Origin: Rhodovulum sp. MB263
GTDB taxonomy: Bacteria; Pseudomonadota; Alphaproteobacteria; Rhodobacterales; Rhodobacteraceae
DNA: 64,000 bases
NCBI RefSeq assembly: GCF_002073975.1
Contig: NZ_CP020384.1
Location: 1,054,001-1,118,000 of the forward strand
Reading direction: 5' to 3'
The notes beneath the pieces were generated by a model. It was given only the letters and a program-made list of their open reading frames with translations. It ran no database searches and had not been told where the DNA came from. This document shows positions 19,948-29,454 of this stretch, piece by piece. The stretch's first letter is position 1. Every line of letters begins with the position of its first letter. A program made the position numbers and the translations under genes.

Positions 19948-21001
19948 TTAAAGAGTTTTCAGCCAGGCTTCGGCTGCGTCGATCACCTGCCGGATCTCCG
20001 CTACATGCAAGGCGAGATACCCCAGGCCCGCCGGGACACTCCAGTCGATGGCCTTGTCGACGGCCCGGTCGAGCTTTCCGCCGGTCCATTTCCCGATCTC
20101 TGCCAGAACCCCACTCAAGGCACTGATGGCAGAGCGAATCTTGTCCTTATCCGGAATCTCCCGTCCCGCTTCGGCCTTCAGCTCTTCCAGCGGCTGCCAT
20201 ACGATCATAAGCTCCGCCTCGGTCTCGATAGGCTTCGGCGGATTGTTGCCCCCCATGCCGGTCCGATCCCGCGCGGCCGCCGCAAGCTGCCGTTCAAGCT
20301 CTTCGATCCGCCGTTGAAGCCCGATACGCGCCCGCAATTCCTCGATCCGGTCCGCAATCCGTTCGGGCCCGGCATTCCAATCCTCGTCGGGGAGCAGAAC
20401 GACCTGCCGCAGGAGGTCCCAGTCGACGGGGCGGCCCGCCAGCATGTCCGCATACCCGCTTTCCCAGAAGGTCCAGACGTGTGGGTCCTGCTGCCAGAAG
20501 GCGCGGAGTTTATCGTAGTCCTGGGCCCGAAGCTCGGGAAGTTCCCCCTCCGGCCAGAGCGGTCGGCGGAAAGGGTCAGCCGGATTCGTTCTGGACAAAG
20601 TGTCTGCATCCACAAAGGCGGCATCGCTGGCATTTGATACGACGCCGACGGCACTTCTGCATTCCAATCGTGCATCCAGGGGATCACGGTCGGCGGCAGC
20701 ACGGGCGGCCGCCACAGCGGCTGCCGCCTTAGCCATGCCTGCGGCCGCTACAGCTCTGTCGGCAGCGGCAACGGCCCTTAATCTCGCGGGAAGACTCTTC
20801 CTCGAGGACGGGGAAGCTTGCACTTCCCGACGCCAATATGGCGCGCAGGACGGACAAAACGATCCCTGATAAAACCTCATCTCTGGCAGTCGTCACCGCG
20901 GGCAACGCGCGCAAGGCGCAGCGCGTGCCAAAGGCAAACTGGACCTCGTGCGGCTGGGTCTTCAGCCAGGTCTCGGCACTCTTCCAGTCGATAATCGGCA
21001 T
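19948..21001 (-). pseudogene. Ala-rich protein of unknown function, interrupted by a frameshift
   Basis: The 5' part starts at the ATG at 21001, behind a strong GGGAGGGGGCG site, and reads MPIIDWKSAETWLKTQPHEV... to about 20790. There the sensible protein continues in a different frame as a run rich in Ala (VAAADRAVAAAG and similar), then a charged coiled-coil-like region (IEELRARIGLQRRIEELERQ) and a C-terminal domain ending at 19948 (VPAGLGYLALHVAEIR). The two frames overlap at 20729-20880. The overall layout resembles Ala-repeat proteins that I recall from Rhodobacteraceae. A one-base gain or two-base loss near 20780-20850 would explain the break. A sequencing error or programmed shift is possible. 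Confidence 0.7.
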
Positions 21002-21242
21002 CGCCCCCTCCCTGTGAGGGCCAGTCTGGGGTTGCTCTTACGTCCGATCAAGCCGGTAAGTGCGGCCTTTGCGACTGCCTCCGCGCCCCTGCATCCGCCT
21101 TGCCTCAACAGCCTGCGTGCGTTTCCGTGCGGACGTGGTATATCTGGCCCCCGCACCGCTCTTTCCCGGCCCCGGCCCGCCCGGAGCGCCGCCCCGAAAC
21201 AGCCCATTGACCGGCTCCGAAAAGCACCGCATATCCGCCCGC

Positions 21243-23045
21243 ATGACCGAGCTCAGATACATCCGCAACTTCTCCATCGTGGCCCATATCGACCACGGGA
21301 AATCGACCCTTGCCGACCGGCTGATCCAGCTGACCGGCACCGTCGCCGAACGCGACATGAAGGAGCAGCTGCTCGACGCGATGGATATCGAGCGCGAGCG
21401 CGGCATCACCATCAAGGCCAATACCGTCCGGATCGAATATCCGGCCAAGGACGGCCATACCTATGTGCTGAACCTGATCGACACCCCCGGCCATGTCGAC
21501 TTCGCCTATGAGGTCTCGCGCTCGATGCGCGCGGTCGAGGGCTCGCTCCTGGTCGTCGATGCGACGCAAGGTGTCGAGGCGCAGACGCTGGCCAATGTCT
21601 ACACCGCCATCGACGCCGATCACGAGATCGTGCCGGTCCTGAACAAGATCGACCTGCCCGCGGCCGAACCCGACCGCGTCAAGGAACAGATCGAGGATGT
21701 GATCGGCATCGACGCCTCGGAAGCGATCGAGATCAGCGCCAAGACGGGTCTGGGCATTCCCGATGTGCTGGAGGCCATCGTCAAGCGCCTGCCCCATCCG
21801 CATGAGGGCGACCCGACGAAGCCCCTGAAGGCGCTGCTGGTCGACAGCTATTACGATCCCTATCTGGGCGTGGTTGTTCTGGTGCGCATCATCGACGGCA
21901 TGCTGAAGAAGGGCGACCGGATTCGGATGATGAGGACCGGGGGCGTCTATCCGGTCGACCGGATCGGCGTGTTCCGGCCCGCGATGCAGAATGTCGACGA
22001 GCTGGGCCCGGGCGAGATCGGTTTCCTGACCGCCTCGATCAAGCAGGTCCGCGACACCCGCGTCGGCGATACGGTGACGACCGAGAAGAAGGGCTGCGAG
22101 ACGCCTCTTCCGGGCTTCAAGCCCAGCCAGCCGGTGGTGTTCTGCGGGCTCTTCCCGGTCGATACCAACGATTTCGACGATCTGCGCGACGCCATCGAGA
22201 AACTGGCGCTGAACGACGCCTCCTTCACCTCCGAAATGGAGACCTCGGCCGCGCTGGGCTTCGGCTTCCGCTGCGGGTTCCTGGGGCTTCTGCATCTCGA
22301 GGTCGTGCGCGACCGGCTCGAGCGCGAATACGGGATCGATCTGATCACCACCGCGCCCTCGGTGATCTACAAGATCCACATGAAGGACGGCGAGGTGCGC
22401 GAGCTGCACAACCCCGCCGACATGCCCGACCTGACCTATGTCGACCATATCGAGGAGCCGCGGATCAAGGCGACGATCCTCGTGCCCGACGAATATCTGG
22501 GCGACGTCCTGAAGCTGTGCCAGGACCGCCGCGGCGAGCAGCTGGACCTGACCTATGCCGGCTCGCGCGCGATGGCGGTCTATGACCTGCCGCTGAACGA
22601 GGTGGTGTTCGACTTCTACGACCGGCTCAAATCGGTGACCAAGGGCTATGCCAGCTTCGACTACCAGATCTCGGGCTATCGCGCCGATTTCCTCGTCAAG
22701 ATGCAGATCCTCGTCAATGACGAGCCGGTCGATGCGCTGTCGGTCATGGTCCATCGCGACCGCGCCGAGCTGCGGGGCCGGGCGATGTGCGAGAAGCTGA
22801 AAGAGCTGATCCCGCGCCACATGTTCAAGATCCCGATCCAGGCGGCCATCGGCGGCCGGGTGATCGCGCGCGAGACGCTGGCGGCGCTGCGCAAGGACGT
22901 GACCGCCAAGTGCTATGGCGGCGACGCGACGCGGAAGAAGAAGCTTCTGGAAAAGCAGAAAGCCGGCAAGAAGAAGATGCGCCAGTTCGGCAAGGTCGAG
23001 ATCCCGCAGCAGGCCTTCATCAACGCGCTCAAGATGGACGACTGA
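21243..23045 (+). CDS. lepA: Elongation factor 4 (LepA)
   Basis: A ribosome-dependent translational GTPase of 600 residues that back-translocates or remodels stalled ribosomes. G-motifs are clear: [10 protein letters not shown] (G1), DTPGHVD (G3) and NKIDLP (G4). The EF-G-like domains and the LepA-specific C-terminal domain follow, ending in a Lys-rich region ([20 protein letters not shown]) typical of the family. The ATG at 21243 was chosen because the family N-terminus ([15 protein letters not shown]) starts there. The upstream 200 bp is shared with the divergent frameshifted gene. Confidence 0.97.
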   Translation: MTELRYIRNFSIVAHIDHGKSTLADRLIQLTGTVAERDMKEQLLDAMDIERERGITIKANTVRIEYPAKDGHTYVLNLIDTPGHVDFAYEVSRSMRAVEGSLLVVDATQGVEAQTLANVYTAIDADHEIVPVLNKIDLPAAEPDRVKEQIEDVIGIDASEAIEISAKTGLGIPDVLEAIVKRLPHPHEGDPTKPLKALLVDSYYDPYLGVVVLVRIIDGMLKKGDRIRMMRTGGVYPVDRIGVFRPAMQNVDELGPGEIGFLTASIKQVRDTRVGDTVTTEKKGCETPLPGFKPSQPVVFCGLFPVDTNDFDDLRDAIEKLALNDASFTSEMETSAALGFGFRCGFLGLLHLEVVRDRLEREYGIDLITTAPSVIYKIHMKDGEVRELHNPADMPDLTYVDHIEEPRIKATILVPDEYLGDVLKLCQDRRGEQLDLTYAGSRAMAVYDLPLNEVVFDFYDRLKSVTKGYASFDYQISGYRADFLVKMQILVNDEPVDALSVMVHRDRAELRGRAMCEKLKELIPRHMFKIPIQAAIGGRVIARETLAALRKDVTAKCYGGDATRKKKLLEKQKAGKKKMRQFGKVEIPQQAFINALKMDD

Positions 23046-23306
23046 GCTTTCTGCGGGGCTCCCGGAAGTCCCGAGTTTCGAGGTCGTGATCTGGGATGCG
23101 ATTCGACCCGGCCGGATCCGGGAAGCGGACTTGAGGGCTTCAGGGCCGGGCAGGGGCTGCGGGGCGCGGCAGCCTTGCGGCCGTTCTGTGGCGCGGGCTT
23201 GCCATTGCGGGACGGAGCCGGTCGCGACTGCGTGAGGCCCCGCCCTCGCTCTGGACCTCTGCGCCGAGTTGGGTCATACCAACTCGAAACCGGTCAGGAG
23301 GGACGC

Positions 23307-23690
23307 ATGGGCGTGGTCGACAGTTTTCTCAGCTATGTGACCTGGTGGAACGGCCAGACCGTGAACACGCGGCTCTGGACCGCGCGCAATGGTCAGAAGG
23401 TCGGCGAGGACGCGCAGGGAAACGTGTTCTACCGCTCGAAGGACGGCAAGCGTCGCTGGGTGATCTACAATGGCGAGGTCGAGGCAAGCCGGATCTCGCC
23501 CGACTGGCATGGCTGGCTGCACCACACCTATGACGCGCCGCCGACCGAGGCGCCGCTGCCCCACCGGGCCTGGGAGAAGCCGCATCAGGAAAACCTGACC
23601 GGCACGCCCCTGGCCTATGCACCGCCGGGCTCGATCCGCAGGCCCGAGCCCGCGCCGCGGCGCGATTACGAGGCCTGGCAACCGGAATAA
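23307..23690 (+). CDS. NADH:ubiquinone oxidoreductase NDUFA12 homologue
   Basis: A 127-residue protein of the NDUFA12 family, an accessory subunit of respiratory complex I in alphaproteobacteria and mitochondria. The conserved part is [20 protein letters not shown] followed by [29 protein letters not shown] precedes the ATG. It leads a tight cluster with the MlaD-like and DUF2155 genes, a gene order common in this group, and is not next to the nuo operon. It is predicted to sit on the cytoplasmic side of complex I. Confidence 0.93.
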   Translation: MGVVDSFLSYVTWWNGQTVNTRLWTARNGQKVGEDAQGNVFYRSKDGKRRWVIYNGEVEASRISPDWHGWLHHTYDAPPTEAPLPHRAWEKPHQENLTGTPLAYAPPGSIRRPEPAPRRDYEAWQPE

Positions 23691-23692
23691 CC

Positions 23693-24193
23693 ATGGCAGA
23701 GAACAGTCCGACCGAAATCCTCACCGGCGCCGCCGTGCTGGCCCTGGCTGCCGGCTTCTTCGTCTATGCCTCGAATGCGACCGGCATGATCGGCGGTCCC
23801 GGCCAGCAGCATTACGAGCTGAGCGCGAGCTTCCGGTCTGCCGAGGGCGTCAATCTCGGTACCGACGTCCGGCTGGCCGGGGTCAAGGTCGGCACCGTGA
23901 CCGGGCTCGAGCTCAACCCGCAGACCTTCCGCGCCGATACTCGCTTCACCGTCCGCAACGGCATCGAGATCCCCGATGACAGCACCGCGTCGGTCAGCTC
24001 CGAGGGGCTACTGGGCGGCACTTTCCTCGAGCTGGTGCCGGGCGGCTCGCCCTTCAATCTCGAGCCGGGCGCCGAGGTGCTCGACACCCAGGGGGCGGTC
24101 GGGCTGATCTCGCTACTGATGAAATTCGTCGGCGGCGGTGGCGACAAGGGCGCCGCGGATGCCGGAACGGATGGCGGAGACGATCCGAAATGA
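23693..24193 (+). CDS. MlaD-like lipid transport protein (MCE domain)
   Basis: A 166-residue protein with one N-terminal transmembrane helix (about 10-30, TGAAVLALAAGFFVYAS) and an MCE/MlaD domain (about 40-120, with GVNLGTDVRLAGVKVGTV and SSEGLLGGTFLEL). MlaD is the periplasmic hexameric ring of the MlaFEDB complex that moves phospholipids between the outer and inner membranes. The tail is Gly/Asp rich. It starts two nucleotides after the NDUFA12 stop and overlaps the DUF2155 gene by 4 bp. The ATPase and permease genes are elsewhere. Confidence 0.92.
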   Translation: MAENSPTEILTGAAVLALAAGFFVYASNATGMIGGPGQQHYELSASFRSAEGVNLGTDVRLAGVKVGTVTGLELNPQTFRADTRFTVRNGIEIPDDSTASVSSEGLLGGTFLELVPGGSPFNLEPGAEVLDTQGAVGLISLLMKFVGGGGDKGAADAGTDGGDDPK

Positions 24194-24741
24194 TCCGAGC
24201 GGCGCTGGCCCTGGCGCTGATCGCGACCCCGCTTCTGGCGCAGCAGCAATGGAGCCCCGAGGGCTGGACCCCGGATGGCTGGACGGTCGCGCCGCTTGAG
24301 GAGATGCCCCGCGCCGAAGAGATGATGGATGCGCTGGGGCTGGGCGACACGACGCTGGCGGACCGCCCGCTGCCGCTTGTGTCCCGGCCCGATCCGCTGG
24401 CGTTGCAGGACCCCCGGACCGAGACCCGGACCGCGGCCGTGACCGAGACGGCGCCTCGGGGCGCGGTGCTGCGCGGGCTCGACAAGCTCTCGGGCGACAC
24501 GGTCGATCTGACGCTGGCCCCTGGCGAAACCGGCCGGGTCTGGCGGCTGACGGTGACGCTGGACGAATGCCGCTTTCCGGCCGACAACCCGGCCTCGGAC
24601 GCCTTCGCCCATCTCGACATCTCCGATCCGAGCCGCGGCAGCCACCTGTTCTCGGGCTGGATGATCGCGTCGAGCCCGGCCCTGAACCCGCTCGACAATG
24701 CCCGCTACGACGTCTGGGTGCTGCGCTGCAAAAGCAGCTGA
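24190..24741 (+). CDS. DUF2155 domain secreted protein
   Basis: A 183-residue protein with a Sec signal peptide (MIRAALALALIATPLLAQ) and a C-terminal DUF2155 domain (about 100-183) with TGRVWRLTVTLDECRFPADN and FSGWMIASSPALNPLDNARYDVWVLRC. The two cysteines in that domain probably pair in the periplasm. Function is unknown. Its constant place behind mlaD in this group suggests a link to the cell envelope, which is an inference. Its 3' end overlaps the convergent aat gene by 37 bp. Confidence 0.9.
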   Translation: MIRAALALALIATPLLAQQQWSPEGWTPDGWTVAPLEEMPRAEEMMDALGLGDTTLADRPLPLVSRPDPLALQDPRTETRTAAVTETAPRGAVLRGLDKLSGDTVDLTLAPGETGRVWRLTVTLDECRFPADNPASDAFAHLDISDPSRGSHLFSGWMIASSPALNPLDNARYDVWVLRCKSS

Positions 24742-25352
24742 GGCGCGGGGATCGGCCCTGCGTGGTCGAATGTGGCGTTCTGGTTCACCGCCCGCTCCAG
24801 CCGTGAAAGATAGTCCTCGCGCTCGATCTCCACGGCGCCGAGGCTGGCCAGATGGTCTGTCAGGAACTGGGTGTCGAAAAGCGTGAAGCCGCCGATCCGG
24901 AGTCGGTCGACCAGATAGGCCAGGGCCACCTTCGAGGCGTCGGTGCGGTGCGAGAACATGCTTTCGCCGAAGAAGGCGCTGCCAAGCGCGATGCCGTAGA
25001 CCCCGCCCACCAGGATGTCGTCCTGCCAGACTTCCAGCGAATGGGCATGGCCAAGCTCGAAGAGCTGGCGGTAGAGCCGGAAGATCTCTGCATTGATCCA
25101 GGTCTCTGGCCGGTCGGCGCAGCATTCCACGACATGCTCGAACGCGGTATCGGTCCGGATCGCGAAGCGGGCACGGCGGATCGTGCGGGCGAGGCTTTTC
25201 GAGATGTGGAAGCCGTCGAGCGGGAAGATGCCGCGTTTGCGCGGATTGACCCAGAAGATCCGCGGATCATGCCGCGACTCGGCCATGGGGAAGATCCCCA
25301 TGGCATAGGCCCTGAGCAGGGTCAGTGGCGTGAGCCGGTCGGCATCCATCAT
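24705..25352 (-). CDS. aat: Leucyl/phenylalanyl-tRNA--protein transferase
   Basis: A 215-residue L/F-transferase that adds Leu or Phe from tRNA to proteins with N-terminal Lys or Arg, marking them for ClpS-ClpAP degradation (N-end rule). Family segments are AYAMGIFPMAE, IFWVNPRKRGIFPLDGFHIS, SLEVWQDDILVGGVYGIALG and FFGESMF. The ATG at 25352 (MMDADRLTP) follows GGGGAGCG; the open frame upstream runs into accC. It is the third gene of accB-accC-aat. The N-end-rule unfoldase gene clpA also lies in this window, at its right end. Confidence 0.95.
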   Translation of the reverse strand: MMDADRLTPLTLLRAYAMGIFPMAESRHDPRIFWVNPRKRGIFPLDGFHISKSLARTIRRARFAIRTDTAFEHVVECCADRPETWINAEIFRLYRQLFELGHAHSLEVWQDDILVGGVYGIALGSAFFGESMFSHRTDASKVALAYLVDRLRIGGFTLFDTQFLTDHLASLGAVEIEREDYLSRLERAVNQNATFDHAGPIPAPQLLLQRSTQTS

Positions 25353-25378
25353 CGCTCCCCAGGCCGGGGGCGCGCCGG

Positions 25379-26728
25379 TCAGAGCTCGGGCCCGGACTCC
25401 AGCCAGCGTTCCAGCCAATGGATATTGTAATTGCCGCTCTGGATGTCCGGTTCCATCAGGAGCGCCCGGAACAGCGGCGCGGTGGTCTCGACCCCGTCGA
25501 CGATCAGCTCGCCCAGCGCGCGGTCCAGCCGCGCCAGAGCCTCGTTCCGGTCGCGGCCACGCACGATCAGCTTGCCGATCAGGCTGTCGTAATAGGGCGG
25601 GATGGAATAGCCGTCGTAAAGGGCCGAATCCATCCGGACACCAAGGCCGCCCGGGGCGTGATAGGCGCTGATCTTGCCGGGGCAGGGCGCGAAATTCGGC
25701 AGCCGCTCGGCATTGATCCGGACCTCGATGGCATGACCGTTCAGCTGAAGCTCGTCCTGCGTGAACGAGAGCGGCAGGCCCTCGGCCACCCGGATCTGTT
25801 CGCGCACGAGATCGACGCCGAAGATGGCCTCGGTCACCGGATGCTCGACCTGAAGACGGGTGTTCATCTCGATGAAGTAGAACTCGCCATCCTCATAGAG
25901 GAATTCGATTGTTCCGGCGCCGGAATAGCCGATCCGGGCCACCGCGTCGGCGCAGACCTTGCCGATGCGGGCGCGGGTCTCGGGGTCGATGACGGGGCCT
26001 GGGGCTTCTTCGAGAACCTTCTGGTGACGGCGCTGCAGCGAGCAGTCGCGTTCGCCCAGATGGACGGCATTGCCCTTGCCGTCGCCGAAGACCTGGATCT
26101 CGATATGGCGGGGCCGGCCGAGATATTTCTCGATATAGACCTCGTCATTGCCGAAGGCCGATTTGGCCTCGGCCCGCGCGGTCTGGAAGGCCTGTTCCAG
26201 GTCCGCGGCGGTCTTGGCAAGCTTCATCCCGCGCCCGCCGCCGCCGGCGGTGGCCTTGATGATGACAGGATAGCCGATTTCGGCCGCAACCGTCTTCGCG
26301 GTCTCGAGATCGGGCACGCCGCCGTCGGAACCGGGCACGCAGGGAACCCCCAGCGCCTTCATGGTCTCCTTGGCGGTGATCTTGTCGCCCATCATCCGGA
26401 TATGCTCGGCCGAGGGACCGATGAAGGTCAGGCCGTGATCCTCGACGATCTGCACGAAGCGGGCATTCTCGGACAGGAAGCCGTAGCCCGGATGGATCGC
26501 CTGGGCCCCGGTGATCTCGCAGGCCGAGATGATCGAGGGGATCGACAGATAGCTTTCGGTGCCCGAAGGCGGGCCGATGCAGACGCTTTCATCGGCCATC
26601 CGGACATGCATGGCATCGGCATCGGCGGTGGAATGGACCGCGACGGAATGGATGCCCATTTCGCGGCAGGCGCGGATCACGCGAAGCGCGATCTCTCCGC
26701 GATTGGCGATGAGGATCTTGTCGAACAT
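25379..26728 (-). CDS. accC: Biotin carboxylase subunit of acetyl-CoA carboxylase
   Basis: A 449-residue ATP-grasp enzyme that carboxylates the biotin carried by AccB, the first half-reaction of fatty-acid synthesis. The N-terminus [20 protein letters not shown], the glycine-rich loop [14 protein letters not shown], the ATP-grasp part [20 protein letters not shown] and the C-terminal domain are all standard, and length equals the E. coli protein. It lies 13 bp downstream of accB and 26 bp upstream of aat, so one operon is likely. Confidence 0.98.
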   Translation of the reverse strand: MFDKILIANRGEIALRVIRACREMGIHSVAVHSTADADAMHVRMADESVCIGPPSGTESYLSIPSIISACEITGAQAIHPGYGFLSENARFVQIVEDHGLTFIGPSAEHIRMMGDKITAKETMKALGVPCVPGSDGGVPDLETAKTVAAEIGYPVIIKATAGGGGRGMKLAKTAADLEQAFQTARAEAKSAFGNDEVYIEKYLGRPRHIEIQVFGDGKGNAVHLGERDCSLQRRHQKVLEEAPGPVIDPETRARIGKVCADAVARIGYSGAGTIEFLYEDGEFYFIEMNTRLQVEHPVTEAIFGVDLVREQIRVAEGLPLSFTQDELQLNGHAIEVRINAERLPNFAPCPGKISAYHAPGGLGVRMDSALYDGYSIPPYYDSLIGKLIVRGRDRNEALARLDRALGELIVDGVETTAPLFRALLMEPDIQSGNYNIHWLERWLESGPEL

Positions 26729-26741
26729 GATCCGCCGCGCC

Positions 26742-27236
26742 TTATTCGATGATCATCAGAGGCGTGCCGTATTCGACCGGCGAGGCATCCTCGACGAGGA
26801 TGCGCTTGACGGTCCCGGCGCGCGGGGCGGGGATGTGGTTCATCGTCTTCATGGCCTCGACGATCAGAAGCGTCTGGCCCTCGGTCACGCTGTCGCCGAC
26901 CTTGACGAAGGCGTCCGAGCCGGGCTCTGGCTGCAGATAGGCGGTGCCGACCATCGGCGAGGTCACGGCGCCAGGGTGCTGGGCGGGATCCTCTGCGCTG
27001 ACTTCGACGGTGGTGCCGGGCGCTGCCGCGGCGGGGGCCGGGGCATAGGCGGGCATCTGCATCGTCGGCGCCTGTGCGACGACGGGGGCCGGCTGCGAGC
27101 GCGATACCCGCACGTCCAGCGAGTCGTCCTCGCCGTATTCGCGCTTGACCTGCAATTCGGTCAGGTCGTGTTCGCGCAGAAGCTCGGCCAGCGCCTGGAT
27201 GAAGGCGACATCCGCCTCGTGGGAAGTCTTGGTCAT
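26742..27236 (-). CDS. accB: Biotin carboxyl carrier protein of acetyl-CoA carboxylase
   Basis: A 164-residue biotin carrier. The N-terminal part (about 1-45) is a conserved helical segment, followed by a Pro/Ala-rich linker (about 50-85) and a biotinyl domain (about 88-164). The biotinylation site is EAMKTMN with Lys130. The ATG giving [10 protein letters not shown] was chosen over the longer open frame because that is where family similarity begins. First gene of accB-accC-aat. Confidence 0.96.
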   Translation of the reverse strand: MTKTSHEADVAFIQALAELLREHDLTELQVKREYGEDDSLDVRVSRSQPAPVVAQAPTMQMPAYAPAPAAAAPGTTVEVSAEDPAQHPGAVTSPMVGTAYLQPEPGSDAFVKVGDSVTEGQTLLIVEAMKTMNHIPAPRAGTVKRILVEDASPVEYGTPLMIIE

Positions 27237-27560
27237 GCCTGTCCTCGATCGGTCACGCGGCCCCGCGCCGGAGCGTAGGGCCGCGGTAAGAGAATTGAGG
27301 CGCTTATACGCGAGGGGAACCCCCATGGAAAGGCGGTGCGGCCGGTTTTCGCGGTGCGCCCGGGCCGGGGGCTGGCGGGCCGTCAAAGATGCCGCAGGTT
27401 CCGACAATGCCCGGGCGTGCGGCGGCCGGGATGGTGCCGCTTCGCGTGCGCTCTCGCATGACGCTCTTCGACACGTGCCCTTTCCCTGGGCGAAGGCGCC
27501 CCGGAACGGCCCGTATCTGCGGCAAAGCGGCAGGCGAGAAAATTTATCTTTTGATCAAAT

Positions 27561-27576
27561 CAGACCATGTGGCAGG
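27561..27576. promoter_or_regulatory. RutR-box-like site upstream of preT
   Basis: CAGACCATGTGGCAGG keeps the core GACCA-N2-TGG of the RutR operator TTGACCA-N2-TGGTCAA, though the outer bases differ. It lies 33-48 bp before the preT start. A partner site lies at 32014-32029. The rest of the 372-bp accB-preT divergent gap (27237-27608) is an AT-richer promoter-like zone (TTTATCTTTTGATCAAATC) with no gene. Confidence 0.5.
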
Positions 27577-27608
27577 CTTGCCGGGAGACGAGGTCAGGGA
27601 GAGCCGGA

Positions 27609-28949
27609 ATGGCCAATTCGCCACTCAGCCCGGGCGTGGTTCCCGGGCGTCTGCAGCCAGAAGACTATACCCGGAACTTTGCCGACAAGGCGCCGCCGCT
27701 GAGTGACCACGAGGCCGCGGTGGCGGCGGATCGCTGTTATTTCTGTCATGATGCGCCCTGTGTCGAGGCCTGTCCGACGGCCATCGACATTCCGCTTTTC
27801 ATCCGCGAGATCGCGACCGGTGCGCCCGCCGCAGCGGCACGGACGATCTTTCAGCAGAACATCCTGGGCGGCATGTGTGCCCGGGTCTGTCCGACCGAAC
27901 AGCTTTGCGAAGAGGCCTGCGTGCGGATGGTGGCCGAGGCCAGCCCGGTCGAGATCGGCCGGCTGCAGCGCTTTGCCACCGACAGGCTGATGGCGCGCGA
28001 GGGCCACCCCTTTCCTCGCGCGGCGCCGACCGGGCGGCGCATCGCGGTGGTGGGGGCCGGGCCCGCGGGGCTGGCCTGCGCCCACCGGCTGGCGATGAAG
28101 GGGCATGAGGTGCAGCTATTCGACGCACGGCCCAAGGCGGGCGGGCTCAGTGAATATGGCATCGCTGCCTACAAGACTGTCGACGATTATGCCCAGGCCG
28201 AGGTGGCCTGGCTGCTGCGGATCGGCGGCATCGCGGTGACCAATGGCAAGGCGCTGGGGCGTGACATCACGCTGGACGAGCTGCGCGCCGGGCATGACGC
28301 GGTGTTCCTTGCCATCGGGCTTGGCGGTGTCAACGCGCTGCGCGCCGAGGGCGAGGAGAAGGCGCAGGTGGTGGATGCGGTCGATTTCATCGCCCGTCTG
28401 CGCCAGACGGGGGATCTGTCCTCCATTCCGGTCGGGCGCCATGTGGTGGTGATTGGCGGCGGCATGACGGCGGTCGACGCGGCGGTGCAGTCGAAGCTTC
28501 TGGGGGCCGATACCGTCACCATGGTCTACCGCCGCGGCCGTGCCGCGATGGGCGCCTCGGAGGAAGAGCAGCATCTGGCCAGTTCCAAGGGCGTGCGGAT
28601 CGTGACCGGCGCGGCACCCCTGCGCCTGCTGGGCGAGGGCGCGGTCGAGGCGGTGGAATTCGCCTATACCCGCGAGACCGGAACCGGGCTGGAGCTGACC
28701 GACGAGACCTTCCGGCTTCGGGCCGATCAGGTCTTCAAGGCCATCGGGCAGAAGCTCGAGGGCGCGCCCGAGGGGATCGCCCTTGCCGGCCGCAAGATCG
28801 CGGTGACCGGGCCGGGGCGGACTTCGCTTGCCGGGGTCTGGGCCGGGGGCGACTGCGCTTCGGGCGGCGACGATCTGACGGTGACGGCGGTGGCCGAGGG
28901 GCGCGATGCCGCCGAGGACATTCACGCAAAGCTGATGGCGGAGGGCTGA
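27609..28949 (+). CDS. preT: NAD(P)-dependent dihydropyrimidine dehydrogenase subunit PreT
   Basis: The electron-input subunit of bacterial dihydropyrimidine dehydrogenase, which reduces uracil and thymine together with PreA. It has 446 residues. An N-terminal Fe-S domain has two Cys sets (CYFCHDAPCVEAC and CARVCPTEQLCEEAC). Two Rossmann folds follow: the FAD site at GAGPAGLACA and the pyridine nucleotide site at VIGGGMTAVDAA. This matches the N-terminal half of mammalian DPD. AGGGAGAG precedes the ATG. It is separated from preA by an inserted gene flanked by 27-bp direct repeats; its own stop codon lies inside the first repeat. Confidence 0.95.
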   Translation: MANSPLSPGVVPGRLQPEDYTRNFADKAPPLSDHEAAVAADRCYFCHDAPCVEACPTAIDIPLFIREIATGAPAAAARTIFQQNILGGMCARVCPTEQLCEEACVRMVAEASPVEIGRLQRFATDRLMAREGHPFPRAAPTGRRIAVVGAGPAGLACAHRLAMKGHEVQLFDARPKAGGLSEYGIAAYKTVDDYAQAEVAWLLRIGGIAVTNGKALGRDITLDELRAGHDAVFLAIGLGGVNALRAEGEEKAQVVDAVDFIARLRQTGDLSSIPVGRHVVVIGGGMTAVDAAVQSKLLGADTVTMVYRRGRAAMGASEEEQHLASSKGVRIVTGAAPLRLLGEGAVEAVEFAYTRETGTGLELTDETFRLRADQVFKAIGQKLEGAPEGIALAGRKIAVTGPGRTSLAGVWAGGDCASGGDDLTVTAVAEGRDAAEDIHAKLMAEG

Positions 28950-28962
28950 TCCATGGCCGATC
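28936..28962 (+). repeat. 27-bp direct repeat, copy 1 (preT end / inserted gene start)
   Basis: Starts TGGCGGAGGG and ends TGGCCGATC. It contains the preT stop, a GGAGG ribosome binding site and the ATG of the inserted gene. It is identical over all 27 bases to the copy at 29428-29454; start-to-start distance is 492 bp, a multiple of three. Confidence 0.97.
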
Positions 28963-29441
28963 CTTCAGCCAGGGAAAAGGCTGCCCTGGAGAGAATTGCC
29001 ATTCTTGACGACCCCGAGAAGCTCAGGAGGTTCATCGACAATGCCGGGCGGTTGGGGGCCGTTGCCGTCGAACAGGCCGCGTTTCGAAGGCTTTGCGAGA
29101 TATTGCCATCGGCGCGTCGCGGGACGGTCGAGCATGATGTGTGGCGTTCCATTCATGCGCTTGAAGAGATGCTGAAGGCCGAGAGGGGGACGACCGTCCG
29201 TCTTTCCAGGACAAGGCAGAAGATTTCCAAGGACGGAGAAGTCAAGACGGTCATGGATCTGGTCTTGAGAGCGACCCCATCGGAGGGATTCCAGATGTTG
29301 ATTGACCGAGGTCACCCCGAGCTTCTTTTCGAAGCGGTTGTTCTTCGTCATCCCGAGGCCTTCGGAGATGATGTTCGACAGGCTGCGAACGACCGGCTGG
29401 GCAATGCCGGCGGTGCAGCCGCAGCTTTGGCGGAGGGCTGA
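28953..29441 (+). CDS. Orphan protein inserted between preT and preA
   Basis: A 162-residue soluble protein without a motif I can assign. It is helical and charged: an N-terminal EREKAAL-like stretch (AREKAALERIAILDDPEKLR), a middle segment SIHALEEMLKAERGTTVRLSR with basic RTRQK, and a C-terminal part (PSEGFQMLIDRGHPELLFEA). Length and mix could fit a small DNA- or protein-binding protein, but that is a guess. Codon use is visibly less GC3-biased than in preT and preA. The gene is bounded by perfect 27-bp repeats, so its MAD start mirrors the preA start and its AEG end mirrors the preT end. It resembles an uncharacterised family I associate with Rhodobacterales. Confidence 0.75.
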   Translation: MADPSAREKAALERIAILDDPEKLRRFIDNAGRLGAVAVEQAAFRRLCEILPSARRGTVEHDVWRSIHALEEMLKAERGTTVRLSRTRQKISKDGEVKTVMDLVLRATPSEGFQMLIDRGHPELLFEAVVLRHPEAFGDDVRQAANDRLGNAGGAAAALAEG

Positions 29442-29454
29442 TCCATGGCCGATC
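29428..29454 (+). repeat. 27-bp direct repeat, copy 2 (inserted gene end / preA start)
   Basis: Perfect copy of 28936-28962. It contains the stop of the inserted gene, a GGAGG ribosome binding site and the preA ATG. After the repeat the sequences differ by one base and then share TTC before diverging. Confidence 0.97.
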
